Source: Bacillota bacterium
GTDB lineage: Bacteria > Bacillota > Bacilli > Bacillales_B > DSM-18226
Assembly: GCA_021821235.1 (NCBI GenBank)
Contig: JAKACS010000309.1
Location: forward strand, 1 to 5,106
Length of the DNA stretch: 5,106 nt
Direction: 5' to 3'
Position numbers and translations under genes: made by a program. Position 1 is the first letter of the stretch. Each line of letters opens with the position of its first letter. Of the stretch, positions 1-5,106 are shown in pieces. A model generated the notes under the pieces. The model worked only from the letters and a program-made list of their open reading frames with translations, did not search any database and was not told the DNA's origin.

Positions 1-706
1 CCGATCTATAGTTCCGACTGACAGACAAAAGTTCATCCTGGCCTTCGAGTTCCAGTTGATACGCTCCATTGAACCAAGGAGTAAGGCGGATAACATAATC
101 GAGGTTCACGATATAACTTTTATGAATGCGGAAAAAAGAGTATGCCGTCAGTCTGGTTTCAAGCTCCTTTAAAGGAATTTTTGTTTCGTAAACACGTGTA
201 TTAGTGACGATTTTTGAATGTTTTTCTTCTTTCGATATATACAGAATATCCTTAGGGTCAAGGTAAAAAATCTCTCCATCTCCTTCAACAGCAAGCTTGC
301 CAGTTTGTTTTCCTGACTCTTGTTCCGCTGGCATCAAGAAATGCTTCTCCATTCTGAGGACCGTCTCCATCAGTTGGTTCTCATCATAGGGCTTGAGCAA
401 GTAATCAACTGCCTCATATCTAAAAGCTTCTGCAGCAAATTGCGGATAGGCGGTTGCGAACACGATCAGGGGTGCTTTTTTCAATTCCATCAGCGCTTTT
501 GCTGCTTCCATTCCATTCATTTTCGGCATTTCGACATCAAGGAAGACGACATCAGGATGGAGCTGAAGAGCCTTCATGACTGCAGCTTCACCTGATTCAG
601 CTTCCCCGACAACCTGAATCGAAGGGAAAGACTGCAATAAATGCTTCAATTCATCCCTGCTGTATAATTCATCATCAACGATTAGAGTATGTATCATCTT
701 TTCCAT
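1..706 (-). CDS. lytT: LytT-type response regulator (receiver + LytTR DNA-binding domain), 3' end cut by window edge
   Basis: Response regulator partner of the adjacent sensor kinase LytS; a cytoplasmic DNA-binding transcription factor. The 235 visible residues show a receiver domain (about 5-122) with the acidic pair D11/D12, phospho-acceptor D57 in FLDVEM, T85 in FATAYP and K105 in LLKPY. A LytTR domain (about 137 to the edge) follows, with FFRIHKSYIVN at 192-201 (preceded by F191) and SVSRNYRS at the edge. Family members end soon after this last motif, so probably only about ten C-terminal residues are missing. The ATG at 706-704 is chosen because GGAGG (719-715) sits 8 nt upstream; the in-frame second ATG, giving MIHTLIV, would be 17 nt from it. 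That RBS lies inside the last codons of lytS and the two genes are 3 nt apart, which suggests translational coupling. In B. subtilis LytT activates pftAB (ysbAB) and in S. aureus LytR activates lrgAB; the target here is inferred and out of view. Confidence 0.93.
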   Translation of the reverse strand, partial: MEKMIHTLIVDDELYSRDELKHLLQSFPSIQVVGEAESGEAAVMKALQLHPDVVFLDVEMPKMNGMEAAKALMELKKAPLIVFATAYPQFAAEAFRYEAVDYLLKPYDENQLMETVLRMEKHFLMPAEQESGKQTGKLAVEGDGEIFYLDPKDILYISKEEKHSKIVTNTRVYETKIPLKELETRLTAYSFFRIHKSYIVNLDYVIRLTPWFNGAYQLELEGQDELLSVSRNYRS

Positions 707-709
707 TTA

Positions 710-2443
710 TCATTCCTCCGCTTGGGGAATCGCAAAAGAAATCCTCGTGCCTTCCCCTTGTTTACTTTCAATCCTCAGTGAGGCGTCTTCCCCGAAGTTC
801 ATCGTCAGTCTTCTATTCACATTAAATAGCGCGATTCCGCTGCCAGTTTCTGAATCTATTATTTGCTTGCCAAGCAGATTAATCCGTTCCTTGCTCATTC
901 CCTGTCCATTATCACTTACTGTTACAATCGTACTTCTATTGCCTTTGTGAATGGCTATATGAATTTGGCAGTCATGATCCATATTCTTTATCCCGTGTTT
1001 AACGGCGTTTTCAACAATAGGCTGCAGCGTCAGCGGCGGGAGATTTACAGGTAAGGCGACATCCTCGATATCATAGGTAACCTTTAGTTTTTCAACAAAC
1101 CGGGCTTCTTCAATGGATAAATAAGCTTTCACATGTGCTAATTCCTGCTCAAGTGTTGTCATCGATACCGTCGTCGCAGTCAAATTTTGCCGCAGAAAAT
1201 GTGAAAGAGAGACAAGCAGCGTTCTTGCCTTTGCAGGATCAATTCTTATCAGTGAGGTGATGACATTCATTGTGTTGAAAAGGAAATGAGGGCTGATTTG
1301 TGCCTGAAGTGCTTTTACCTCCGCTTCCTTGGCGAGCTGATAGGCTTTTTCCGCTTCAGCGATTTCAAGCTGGTTGCTAAGGAGGTTGCTGAGCCCTGAT
1401 ATCAGCTCGATGACGACATTCGTTATTTCTTTTTCCGAATTAAAATAAAACTTCAGTGTGCCAATCGTTTCTTCGCGCAGTTTCAATGGAGCGACAACCG
1501 CAGCTCCCAGGGGGCAGTTTTGTTCCCTACAATGAATTGTTTCATCATTGGCAATGACCAGTTTTCCGCTTTTCAGTACATCTCGCGTAATCTGCGTCTG
1601 GATGGGACTTGTGGAGCAATGATGGTCATCACCAAGGCCGACATGTGCCAGGATTTCTGACTGGTTTGTGATTGCAACCGCACTAGTCTGAACTTCATTA
1701 TGCAGAATCTCGCAGACTGACCGCGCTGATTCCGGATTGATGCCCTTGCGCAAGTAAGCAAGCGTCTGGTCGGCAATCCGCAGTGTTTTTTGCGCAAGCA
1801 TCGCCCCAGTCTTTTCCTCTTCGGAAACAACATTCTTTATAACCATTAAAAATAAAGCAGACCCAAGTCCATTTGAGATAATCATTGGAACACCGATAAT
1901 TTCGACGAGTGTCTGCGCTTGGTCATAAGGCTTGGAAATCAAAAGGATAATCATCATTTGTACTGTCTCGGCAATCGCCCCAACCAGAAAGGCTGTCCTC
2001 AAATTGAGATTGTTTTTTTTCTTTTGAAAACGCCCGGCGATGATTCCGGCAACGATTGCCGCGAGTCCGCAAGCAAGAGCGGTGAAGCCTCCAAGCGTCA
2101 AACGATGCAAACCAGCGATCAGACCAGCGCCAATTCCGACCTTGTAGCCGCCAAGCATACCGGCAATTACGATCCCGATAACACGGGAATTGGCGATTGC
2201 CTCATCCGATGCCAGGTCTGCAGCCCACGGATTGAACTGCAGATTATCCGTTGAAAAGCTCATGCCGGAATATGTGCCAATAATCCCGAAAAAACCAAAG
2301 AATACAATTGCAAAATACTGCTGTCGCCTGTTCAGGGAATCATGGTAAATCAGTCCTCGAAAAAAGCGGAATCTCGTTAAAATGAAAGCAATCGTCACAA
2401 TGATGCCAAGCCGTTCCAGCATCGTAATGAGTAATTCGAACAT
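710..2443 (-). CDS. lytS: LytS-type sensor histidine kinase (5TMR-LYT, GAF, HisKA-type, HATPase)
   Basis: Membrane sensor kinase of the LytS/YpdA family that phosphorylates LytT. The 577 residues contain six hydrophobic segments at about 6-24, 43-61, 85-105, 116-136, 150-171 and 182-203, including the conserved 5TMR-LYT block NSRVIGIVIAGMLGG (85-99) and GAGLIAGLHRLTLGG (105-119). A GAF domain (about 215-355) carries C275, C305 and C310, followed by a charged helical linker (about 360-380). The phospho-acceptor is H386 in QISPHFLFN. The ATPase domain shows the N box PIVENAVKHG (N479), the G1 box DNGQGM (511-516) and the G2 box GSGIALFNV (534-542). Length is close to that of known LytS proteins (just under 600 aa). 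The ATG at 2443 is preceded by GAGGAG (2456-2451) at 7 nt. In B. subtilis this kinase is needed for the response to extracellular pyruvate, in S. aureus to membrane potential; which signal applies here cannot be read from the sequence. No broken motif is seen. Confidence 0.96.
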   Translation of the reverse strand: MFELLITMLERLGIIVTIAFILTRFRFFRGLIYHDSLNRRQQYFAIVFFGFFGIIGTYSGMSFSTDNLQFNPWAADLASDEAIANSRVIGIVIAGMLGGYKVGIGAGLIAGLHRLTLGGFTALACGLAAIVAGIIAGRFQKKKNNLNLRTAFLVGAIAETVQMMIILLISKPYDQAQTLVEIIGVPMIISNGLGSALFLMVIKNVVSEEEKTGAMLAQKTLRIADQTLAYLRKGINPESARSVCEILHNEVQTSAVAITNQSEILAHVGLGDDHHCSTSPIQTQITRDVLKSGKLVIANDETIHCREQNCPLGAAVVAPLKLREETIGTLKFYFNSEKEITNVVIELISGLSNLLSNQLEIAEAEKAYQLAKEAEVKALQAQISPHFLFNTMNVITSLIRIDPAKARTLLVSLSHFLRQNLTATTVSMTTLEQELAHVKAYLSIEEARFVEKLKVTYDIEDVALPVNLPPLTLQPIVENAVKHGIKNMDHDCQIHIAIHKGNRSTIVTVSDNGQGMSKERINLLGKQIIDSETGSGIALFNVNRRLTMNFGEDASLRIESKQGEGTRISFAIPQAEE

Positions 2444-2450
2444 AACCGTA

Positions 2451-2456
2451 CTCCTC
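2451..2456 (-). promoter_or_regulatory. Ribosome binding site of lytS
   Basis: GAGGAG on the minus strand, 7 nt before the ATG at 2443. It fixes the start of lytS at the first methionine (MFELLITM), which leaves the first membrane segment intact. Confidence 0.85.
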
Positions 2457-2468
2457 AGGAAGTATTTG

Positions 2469-2487
2469 CATTCATTTTAAATGAATG
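2469..2487. promoter_or_regulatory. Perfect 9+1+9 palindrome upstream of lytS, possible operator
   Basis: The arms CATTCATTT and AAATGAATG are exact reverse complements around one central T. The site lies 12 bp before the lytS RBS and covers a candidate -10 box (TAAAAT, 2479-2474 on the minus strand). It lacks GC at the stem base and a T-tract in the right place, so it looks more like a protein-binding site than a terminator. It does not fit the direct-repeat pattern known for LytTR-domain regulators or the cre consensus, so the binding protein is unknown. Confidence 0.45.
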
Positions 2488-2501
2488 GATGAGAAAAACA
2501 A
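2474..2501 (-). promoter_or_regulatory. Weak candidate promoter of lytST
   Basis: On the minus strand, TTGTTT (2501-2496, 3 of 6 matches to TTGACA), a 16-bp spacer and TAAAAT (2479-2474, 5 of 6 matches to TATAAT). It would start transcription around 2467, giving a short leader before the lytS RBS. The -35 match is poor, so either an activator is needed or the true promoter lies elsewhere between 2460 and about 2530. Confidence 0.3.
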
Positions 2502-2520
2502 AGATAAATTGTCCGGAGTT

Positions 2521-2558
2521 TTCTATTAAAAATAAGCCTGCCGTGCATTTGGTAGGCT
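2521..2558 (-). terminator. Terminator-like hairpin on the minus strand
   Basis: AGCCTGCC (2535-2542) pairs with GGTAGGCT (2551-2558): an 8-bp stem with one G-T pair and an 8-nt loop. Read on the minus strand the stem is followed by a T-rich stretch (TTATTTTTAATAG, 2534-2522). It would stop leftward transcription before it enters lytST and so insulate that operon. No leftward gene ends here that I can recognise. The plus-strand side has no T-tract. Confidence 0.5.
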
Positions 2559-2905
2559 ATGTTCTGGTTTAGGAAATTATAAAAGCATTTTTGCATGGAT
2601 AACTATAGGAGAAACAGAGGGACGGTTTTCTTCCTGCGTCCCATTGGGGGTCGAAATATTTGCTGATGGGCGGGTTGTCTGAGTTTTGCTGGTGTATTTT
2701 GTCCCGGGCTTCAGGCAGCATGGGTATTTTAAATCTAAGATTTATCTGATCTGGTTTTTATTATTTTTATTGGCACTCTACTCTAAATTCTGCTGTCGCT
2801 TTTGTTTTTGAATTGAGACTTCTTTTAATCCAAGTTGGGTAGGATAGATTTCTCTTGCGTAGATGGATAGGGATTGGTTTACAATATATCACTCCTCAGT
2901 GGAGC
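2559..2905. other. Intergenic stretch with no convincing gene; repeat-like debris
   Basis: This roughly 350-bp stretch lies between two hairpins that could both end leftward transcription. I see no ORF with a sensible RBS. It contains a REP-like GGGACG/CGTCCC inverted repeat (2619-2642), a 15-bp palindrome TAAATCTAAGATTTA (2730-2744), a small hairpin CTCC-TCAGT-GGAG (2892-2904), and two short minus-strand open stretches without an RBS (2721-2569, 50 codons; 2892-2767, 41 codons). The most likely reading is decayed or dispersed-repeat DNA. Confidence 0.5.
2611..2650. repeat. REP-like palindromic element
   Basis: GGGACG (2619-2624) and CGTCCC (2637-2642) form a perfect 6-bp inverted repeat with a 12-nt loop, preceded by ACAGA and followed by ATTGGGGG. 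The last three C of the right arm could alternatively pair with GGG after ATT. From memory, very similar ACAGAGGGACGGTTCT...GTCCC strings recur between genes and near Y1-type (REP-associated) transposases in Bacillus relatives. That resemblance is recollection and was not searched; only one copy is present in this window. Confidence 0.4.
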
Positions 2906-2937
2906 TAAAAAGCATCACATTAATGTGATGCTTTTTA
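2906..2937. terminator. 32-nt perfect palindrome, probable bidirectional terminator
   Basis: The arms AAAAAGCATCACAT (2907-2920) and ATGTGATGCTTTTT (2923-2936) are exact reverse complements around a central TA, and one more T-A pair extends the symmetry to 2906 and 2937. A GC-containing stem with A5 before and T5 after is the usual form of a bidirectional intrinsic terminator. On the minus strand it could stop leftward transcription before it enters the 2559-2905 stretch. On the plus strand it would stop read-through into the lacI-type promoter region, although no plus-strand gene ends before it. Confidence 0.75.
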
Positions 2938-3103
2938 CTGCAGATGCATCATTTGGAAATCAAGATTACAAAGTTTTGAAAACTAAAATAAACATAAAGA
3001 CATTAAGAAAAGGTTTATTTATCGTTCCTCACTTTTGATCTTCTCCAAATTGAATAAAAGATATTCTAAAGGATGAATAATTATTAAAGTTTTCAAGATT
3101 ATA
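2938..3103. other. AT-rich spacer without recognised features
   Basis: About 165 bp between the palindromic terminator and the promoter of the regulator gene. It is rich in A and T with no ORF, no clear hairpin with a T-tract and no RNA gene that I recognise. It may hold upstream A-tracts or regulator sites, but nothing distinct can be defended. Confidence 0.5.
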
Positions 3104-3132
3104 TTGACTTTAATTCTTTTCAGCAGTAAAAT
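3104..3132 (+). promoter_or_regulatory. Sigma-A-type promoter of the regulator-GH13 operon
   Basis: TTGACT (3104-3109, 5 of 6 matches to TTGACA), a spacer of exactly 17 bp and TAAAAT (3127-3132, 5 of 6 matches to TATAAT). Transcription would begin near 3139, leaving a leader of about 120 nt before the start codon. The first operator-like palindrome begins about 4 bp after that point, as expected for a regulated sugar operon. It is the best promoter match I found in the window. Confidence 0.65.
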
Positions 3133-3142
3133 TTAATTAAAT

Positions 3143-3156
3143 TGAAACCGGTTGCA
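3143..3156 (+). promoter_or_regulatory. Operator-like palindrome 1 (LacI-family operator or cre)
   Basis: TGAAACCGGTTGCA has near-perfect dyad symmetry (six of seven half-site positions) around a central CG, the hallmark of LacI/GalR-family operators. It matches the cre consensus TGWAANCGNTNWCA at all but position 12. It lies just downstream of the inferred transcription start, where a bound repressor would block initiation or early elongation. It could therefore bind the regulator encoded at 3261 (autoregulation), CcpA, or both; the sequence does not decide. Confidence 0.6.
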
Positions 3157-3209
3157 TAGAATATATTGTTATGAATACTATATATAGACGGGATAGTAAT
3201 ATCAATTTA

Positions 3210-3223
3210 TGAAACCGTATTCA
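3210..3223 (+). promoter_or_regulatory. Operator-like palindrome 2 (second LacI-family operator or cre)
   Basis: TGAAACCGTATTCA shares the half-site TGAAACCG with palindrome 1, has a central CG and outer symmetry TGAA/TTCA. It also matches TGWAANCGNTNWCA at all but one position (10). Its centre is 67 bp from that of palindrome 1 and 44 bp before the start codon, in the leader. A second site could allow looping between two bound dimers or a roadblock to elongation. Weaker in symmetry than site 1. Confidence 0.45.
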
Positions 3224-3250
3224 ATCAATTATTTATGCTTTGTATTTATT

Positions 3251-3256
3251 AGGAGG
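3251..3256 (+). promoter_or_regulatory. Ribosome binding site that decides the regulator start
   Basis: AGGAGG ends 4 nt before the ATG at 3261. It lies inside the longer reading frame that could begin at a TTG at 3240, so it argues for the ATG. The spacing is slightly short but the match to the anti-Shine-Dalgarno sequence is full. Confidence 0.85.
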
Positions 3257-3260
3257 TCCC

Positions 3261-4283
3261 ATGGCTAGTATTAAAGATGTTGCGAAAGCAGCTGGAGTAT
3301 CTGTATCTACTGTTTCAAGAACGATAAATGATAACCCCTTTATATCTTCTGCAACTAGAGAAAAAGTTCTCAAGGCGATTAAAGAATTAAACTACTCGCC
3401 CAATAGGATGGCACAGTCTTTGTCTAATAATAATTCTTATACGATTACTCTCATTGTTGATATTGAAAATGAAAAATCCTTTTATAATTCTTTTTTCTAT
3501 GAGGTAATGCATGGGATAGAGAAAGTCGTTTATCAAAAAGAGTATTGTTTAATCGTCTCTAATCTAAACACCGTCCTAAAAAATGAAAATGTTCTTGATT
3601 GGTTGATTAAGGGCAAAAGAACTGAAGGTGTCATTTTGCCATCATCCATTATTGATTCAAAGACTATAAAAAAGTTAAAGGAAAATAACATTCCTTTTGT
3701 ATCGATCGGAGAGCCCGAGAATCTAAGGGAAACTATTAACTGGGTTGACATTAATAATCGAAAAGCAGGAGAACAAGCAGCAAATTATTTTATAGATAAT
3801 CATCGCAGAAAGATAGCTTTTATTGGCTATGATGATTCAAAAGTGTTTAATAGAAGAAGGTTTGAAGGATATAAATTAGCATTAGAAAACAATGAATTAA
3901 ATTATGAAACTAACTTGGTTATAAAGGGGGGGAATTCAAAGAATGATGGCTTCAGAATGATGAAGGATTTATTGAATGAAAAGGATTTACCAGATTCAGT
4001 GATTTGTGCTGATAACTTAATGAGTATAGGAGCAATTAGAGCAATACAAGAATCAGGTCTATCCATACCTGAAGATATTAGTCTTATCAGTTTTGATAAT
4101 TCTCAAATTGCAGAAATTATGTATCCTACAATTTCTACAATCAACGTTGATGTTTATGAACTGGGGCTACAATCAGCAAAATTACTTTTTGAACTAATCG
4201 AAAATCCAGGGAAAAGGGAGCAAGAATTATTAATTTCTACAAACATTGAAGAAAGAGAAACAACTGAGCAAGAACATCAATAA
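3261..4283 (+). CDS. LacI/GalR-family transcriptional regulator of alpha-glucan use
   Basis: Sugar-responsive DNA-binding repressor, expected to act as a dimer on CG-centred palindromes. Of 340 residues, 4-23 form the LacI helix-turn-helix (IKDVAKAAGVSVSTVSRTIN). A hinge follows (about 47-60, PNRMAQSLSNNNSY), with L54 at the position of the minor-groove leucine. A periplasmic-binding-protein-like effector and dimer domain runs from about 62 to 332 with the usual ADN (250-252), IPEDISLISFDN (269-280) and P289 followed by TIST. Length is normal for the family. The start is the ATG after AGGAGG; this places the HTH at the usual distance from the N terminus. The stop is 13 bp before a GH13 gene on the same strand, so the two are almost certainly cotranscribed and the inducer is probably a maltodextrin, cyclodextrin or similar sugar. 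It resembles MalR/CcpA-type proteins broadly, but I cannot assign it to a named gene. Base composition is much more AT-rich than lytST. Confidence 0.93.
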   Translation: MASIKDVAKAAGVSVSTVSRTINDNPFISSATREKVLKAIKELNYSPNRMAQSLSNNNSYTITLIVDIENEKSFYNSFFYEVMHGIEKVVYQKEYCLIVSNLNTVLKNENVLDWLIKGKRTEGVILPSSIIDSKTIKKLKENNIPFVSIGEPENLRETINWVDINNRKAGEQAANYFIDNHRRKIAFIGYDDSKVFNRRRFEGYKLALENNELNYETNLVIKGGNSKNDGFRMMKDLLNEKDLPDSVICADNLMSIGAIRAIQESGLSIPEDISLISFDNSQIAEIMYPTISTINVDVYELGLQSAKLLFELIENPGKREQELLISTNIEERETTEQEHQ

Positions 4284-4285
4284 AC

Positions 4286-4293
4286 AGAGGTGA
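4286..4293 (+). promoter_or_regulatory. Ribosome binding site of the GH13 gene
   Basis: AGAGGTGA ends 3 nt before the ATG at 4297 (the GG is 6 nt from it) in the 13-bp gap after the regulator stop codon. It selects MENVNV as the N terminus. Confidence 0.8.
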
Positions 4294-4296
4294 AAC

Positions 4297-5106
4297 ATGG
4301 AGAATGTAAATGTAACTCATTATGATACCAAAGATTATATATACCCATTAAATCGAAATACCTTGCAGGTAAAAATAAAATGCGAAGAGGATACTGTGAG
4401 TTCAATTTACATTGTTTATTGGAATCGGTTTAAAGAGGACAAAAGAGAATCCAAACTTGAACATTTTAGTTTAAATGGTACCTGTCGTTTTTACAGTACA
4501 AATTTAATCTTTGATGAATCTGCGAAATATATACGTTATTACTTTATTATAAAAAATAATAATAGTATTTTATATTACTCTCCATATGGTATATCTACAA
4601 ATCTACCTAAAAAGTACTTTGAATACCTAAGTACAAATGTGAATGATATTTTTACTGTTCCAAGTTGGGCAAAGGGGGCAATTGGGTATCAAATTTTTCC
4701 AGATAGGTTTTTTAATGGAAATGTTGAAAATGATCCTGCACTTGTTGAAAAATGGGGCGAATCGCCAAATAGAGAGAATTTTTTTGGTGGGGATTTAAGG
4801 GGAATTATCGAAAAATTTAGCCATATCAAAGATTTGGGCGTTGAGATTATTTATTTAACTCCAATATTTCATTCTCCATCAAACCACAAATATGATACGA
4901 TAGATTATTTTAAAGTTGATCCATCATTTGGCGATATTGAGGATTTGAAGGAATTAGTTAGGGTGTGTACCAGATATGATATGAAATTAATTTTGGATGG
5001 AGTTTTTAATCATATCGGGTATTGTTCACCTCAGTTTCAAGACGTAATACATAATGGAAAACAATCACCTTACTGGGATTGGTTTTATATTGAAGATGAC
5101 GTAGTT
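4297..5106 (+). CDS. GH13 alpha-amylase-family glycosidase, neopullulanase/cyclomaltodextrinase-like, 3' end cut by window edge
   Basis: Intracellular glycoside hydrolase expected to cut alpha-glucosidic bonds in maltodextrins, cyclodextrins or pullulan fragments. The 270 visible residues begin without a signal peptide or membrane segment. Residues 1 to about 118 look like the beta-rich N-terminal domain of the neopullulanase group (CBM34-like). The catalytic barrel then starts with PSWAKGAIGYQIFPDRFFNG (122-141). Further landmarks are NFFGGDLRGI (161-170), YLTPIF (186-191), KYDTIDYF (198-205) and conserved region I, DGVFNH (234-239). The catalytic nucleophile, acid/base and third acidic residue lie beyond the window, so activity cannot be confirmed. 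The FFGGDL block and the N-terminal domain favour GH13_20-type enzymes over extracellular alpha-amylases, but exact specificity (neopullulanase, cyclomaltodextrinase, maltogenic amylase) is open. It follows the LacI-type regulator in an operon and probably shares its promoter at 3104-3132. Confidence 0.92.
   Translation, partial: MENVNVTHYDTKDYIYPLNRNTLQVKIKCEEDTVSSIYIVYWNRFKEDKRESKLEHFSLNGTCRFYSTNLIFDESAKYIRYYFIIKNNNSILYYSPYGISTNLPKKYFEYLSTNVNDIFTVPSWAKGAIGYQIFPDRFFNGNVENDPALVEKWGESPNRENFFGGDLRGIIEKFSHIKDLGVEIIYLTPIFHSPSNHKYDTIDYFKVDPSFGDIEDLKELVRVCTRYDMKLILDGVFNHIGYCSPQFQDVIHNGKQSPYWDWFYIEDDVV

Noticed and set aside
320..595. Plus-strand 91-codon open frame opposite lytT
   Set aside because: It is antisense to the well-conserved receiver domain of LytT and has no RBS or recognisable domain; a shadow frame.
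1919..2254. Plus-strand 111-codon open frame opposite the membrane region of lytS
   Set aside because: It lies antisense to conserved 5TMR-LYT coding sequence and its translation shows no domain; a shadow frame.
2569..2721. 50-codon minus-strand ORF starting at an ATG at 2721 and ending just before the hairpin at 2558
   Set aside because: No ribosome binding site precedes the ATG, the frame crosses the REP-like repeat, and the predicted peptide resembles nothing I recognise.
3142..3172. Alternative promoter with TTGAAA (3142-3147) as -35
   Set aside because: The only -10-like hexamers lie 14 bp (TATATT) or 19 bp (TGTTAT) away, outside the usual spacing, while TTGACT-17-TAAAAT at 3104-3132 is a better match. 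The TTGAAA belongs to the palindrome.
3178..3187. Short palindrome CTATATATAG in the leader of the regulator gene
   Set aside because: A 10-bp self-complementary TA run is common by chance in such AT-rich DNA and has no associated element.
3240..3260. TTG start extending the LacI-type protein by seven residues (MYLLGGP)
   Set aside because: No RBS precedes the TTG, the AGGAGG would lie inside the coding sequence, and the HTH would sit unusually far from the N terminus. The ATG at 3261 fits the family.
2441..3260. CRISPR array, tRNA, rRNA or riboswitch in the long intergenic region
   Set aside because: No regularly spaced direct repeats, no cloverleaf with a CCA-type acceptor and no known riboswitch core could be seen on either strand.

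Overview
The window looks like chromosomal DNA from a low-to-moderate GC Gram-positive bacterium, most likely a member of the Bacillaceae. The evidence is strong AGGAGG-type ribosome binding sites, a LytS/LytT pair of the Bacillus type, a LacI-type sugar regulator next to a neopullulanase-like GH13 enzyme, and sigma-A-like promoter boxes. No species can be named from the sequence alone.

Left part (1-2443, minus strand): a two-gene operon reads leftwards. It encodes the six-TM sensor histidine kinase LytS (577 aa) and, 3 bases later, its LytTR-type response regulator LytT. LytT runs off the left edge with probably only about ten residues missing. In Bacillus and Staphylococcus this pair controls LrgAB/PftAB-type membrane proteins (pyruvate uptake, murein hydrolase control). 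Those target genes usually lie just beyond lytT, so they would be outside this window. A perfect 19-bp palindrome lies between the lytS RBS and a weak candidate -35 box.

Middle (2444-3260): about 800 bp without a convincing gene. It holds a hairpin with a T-rich tail on the minus strand, a REP-like GGGACG/CGTCCC element, short ORF debris, a 32-nt perfect palindrome that looks like a bidirectional terminator, and then an AT-rich regulatory region. That last region contains a good promoter (TTGACT, 17 bp, TAAAAT) followed by two related CG-centred palindromes that fit LacI-family operators or CcpA cre sites.

Right part (3261-5106, plus strand): a LacI/GalR-family repressor (340 aa) is followed after 13 bp by the first 270 codons of an intracellular alpha-amylase-family (GH13) enzyme of the neopullulanase/cyclomaltodextrinase kind. 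The pair reads as the start of a maltodextrin or related alpha-glucan utilisation operon that begins with its own regulator. Transport and further catabolic genes, if present, would lie past the right edge. This part is visibly more AT-rich than the lytST side, which suggests a cassette joined to a different chromosomal background somewhere in the middle region.

I see no evidence of an entirely new biological system. The points most worth checking are the promoter/operator layout, the palindrome at lytS, and the repeat-rich junction.
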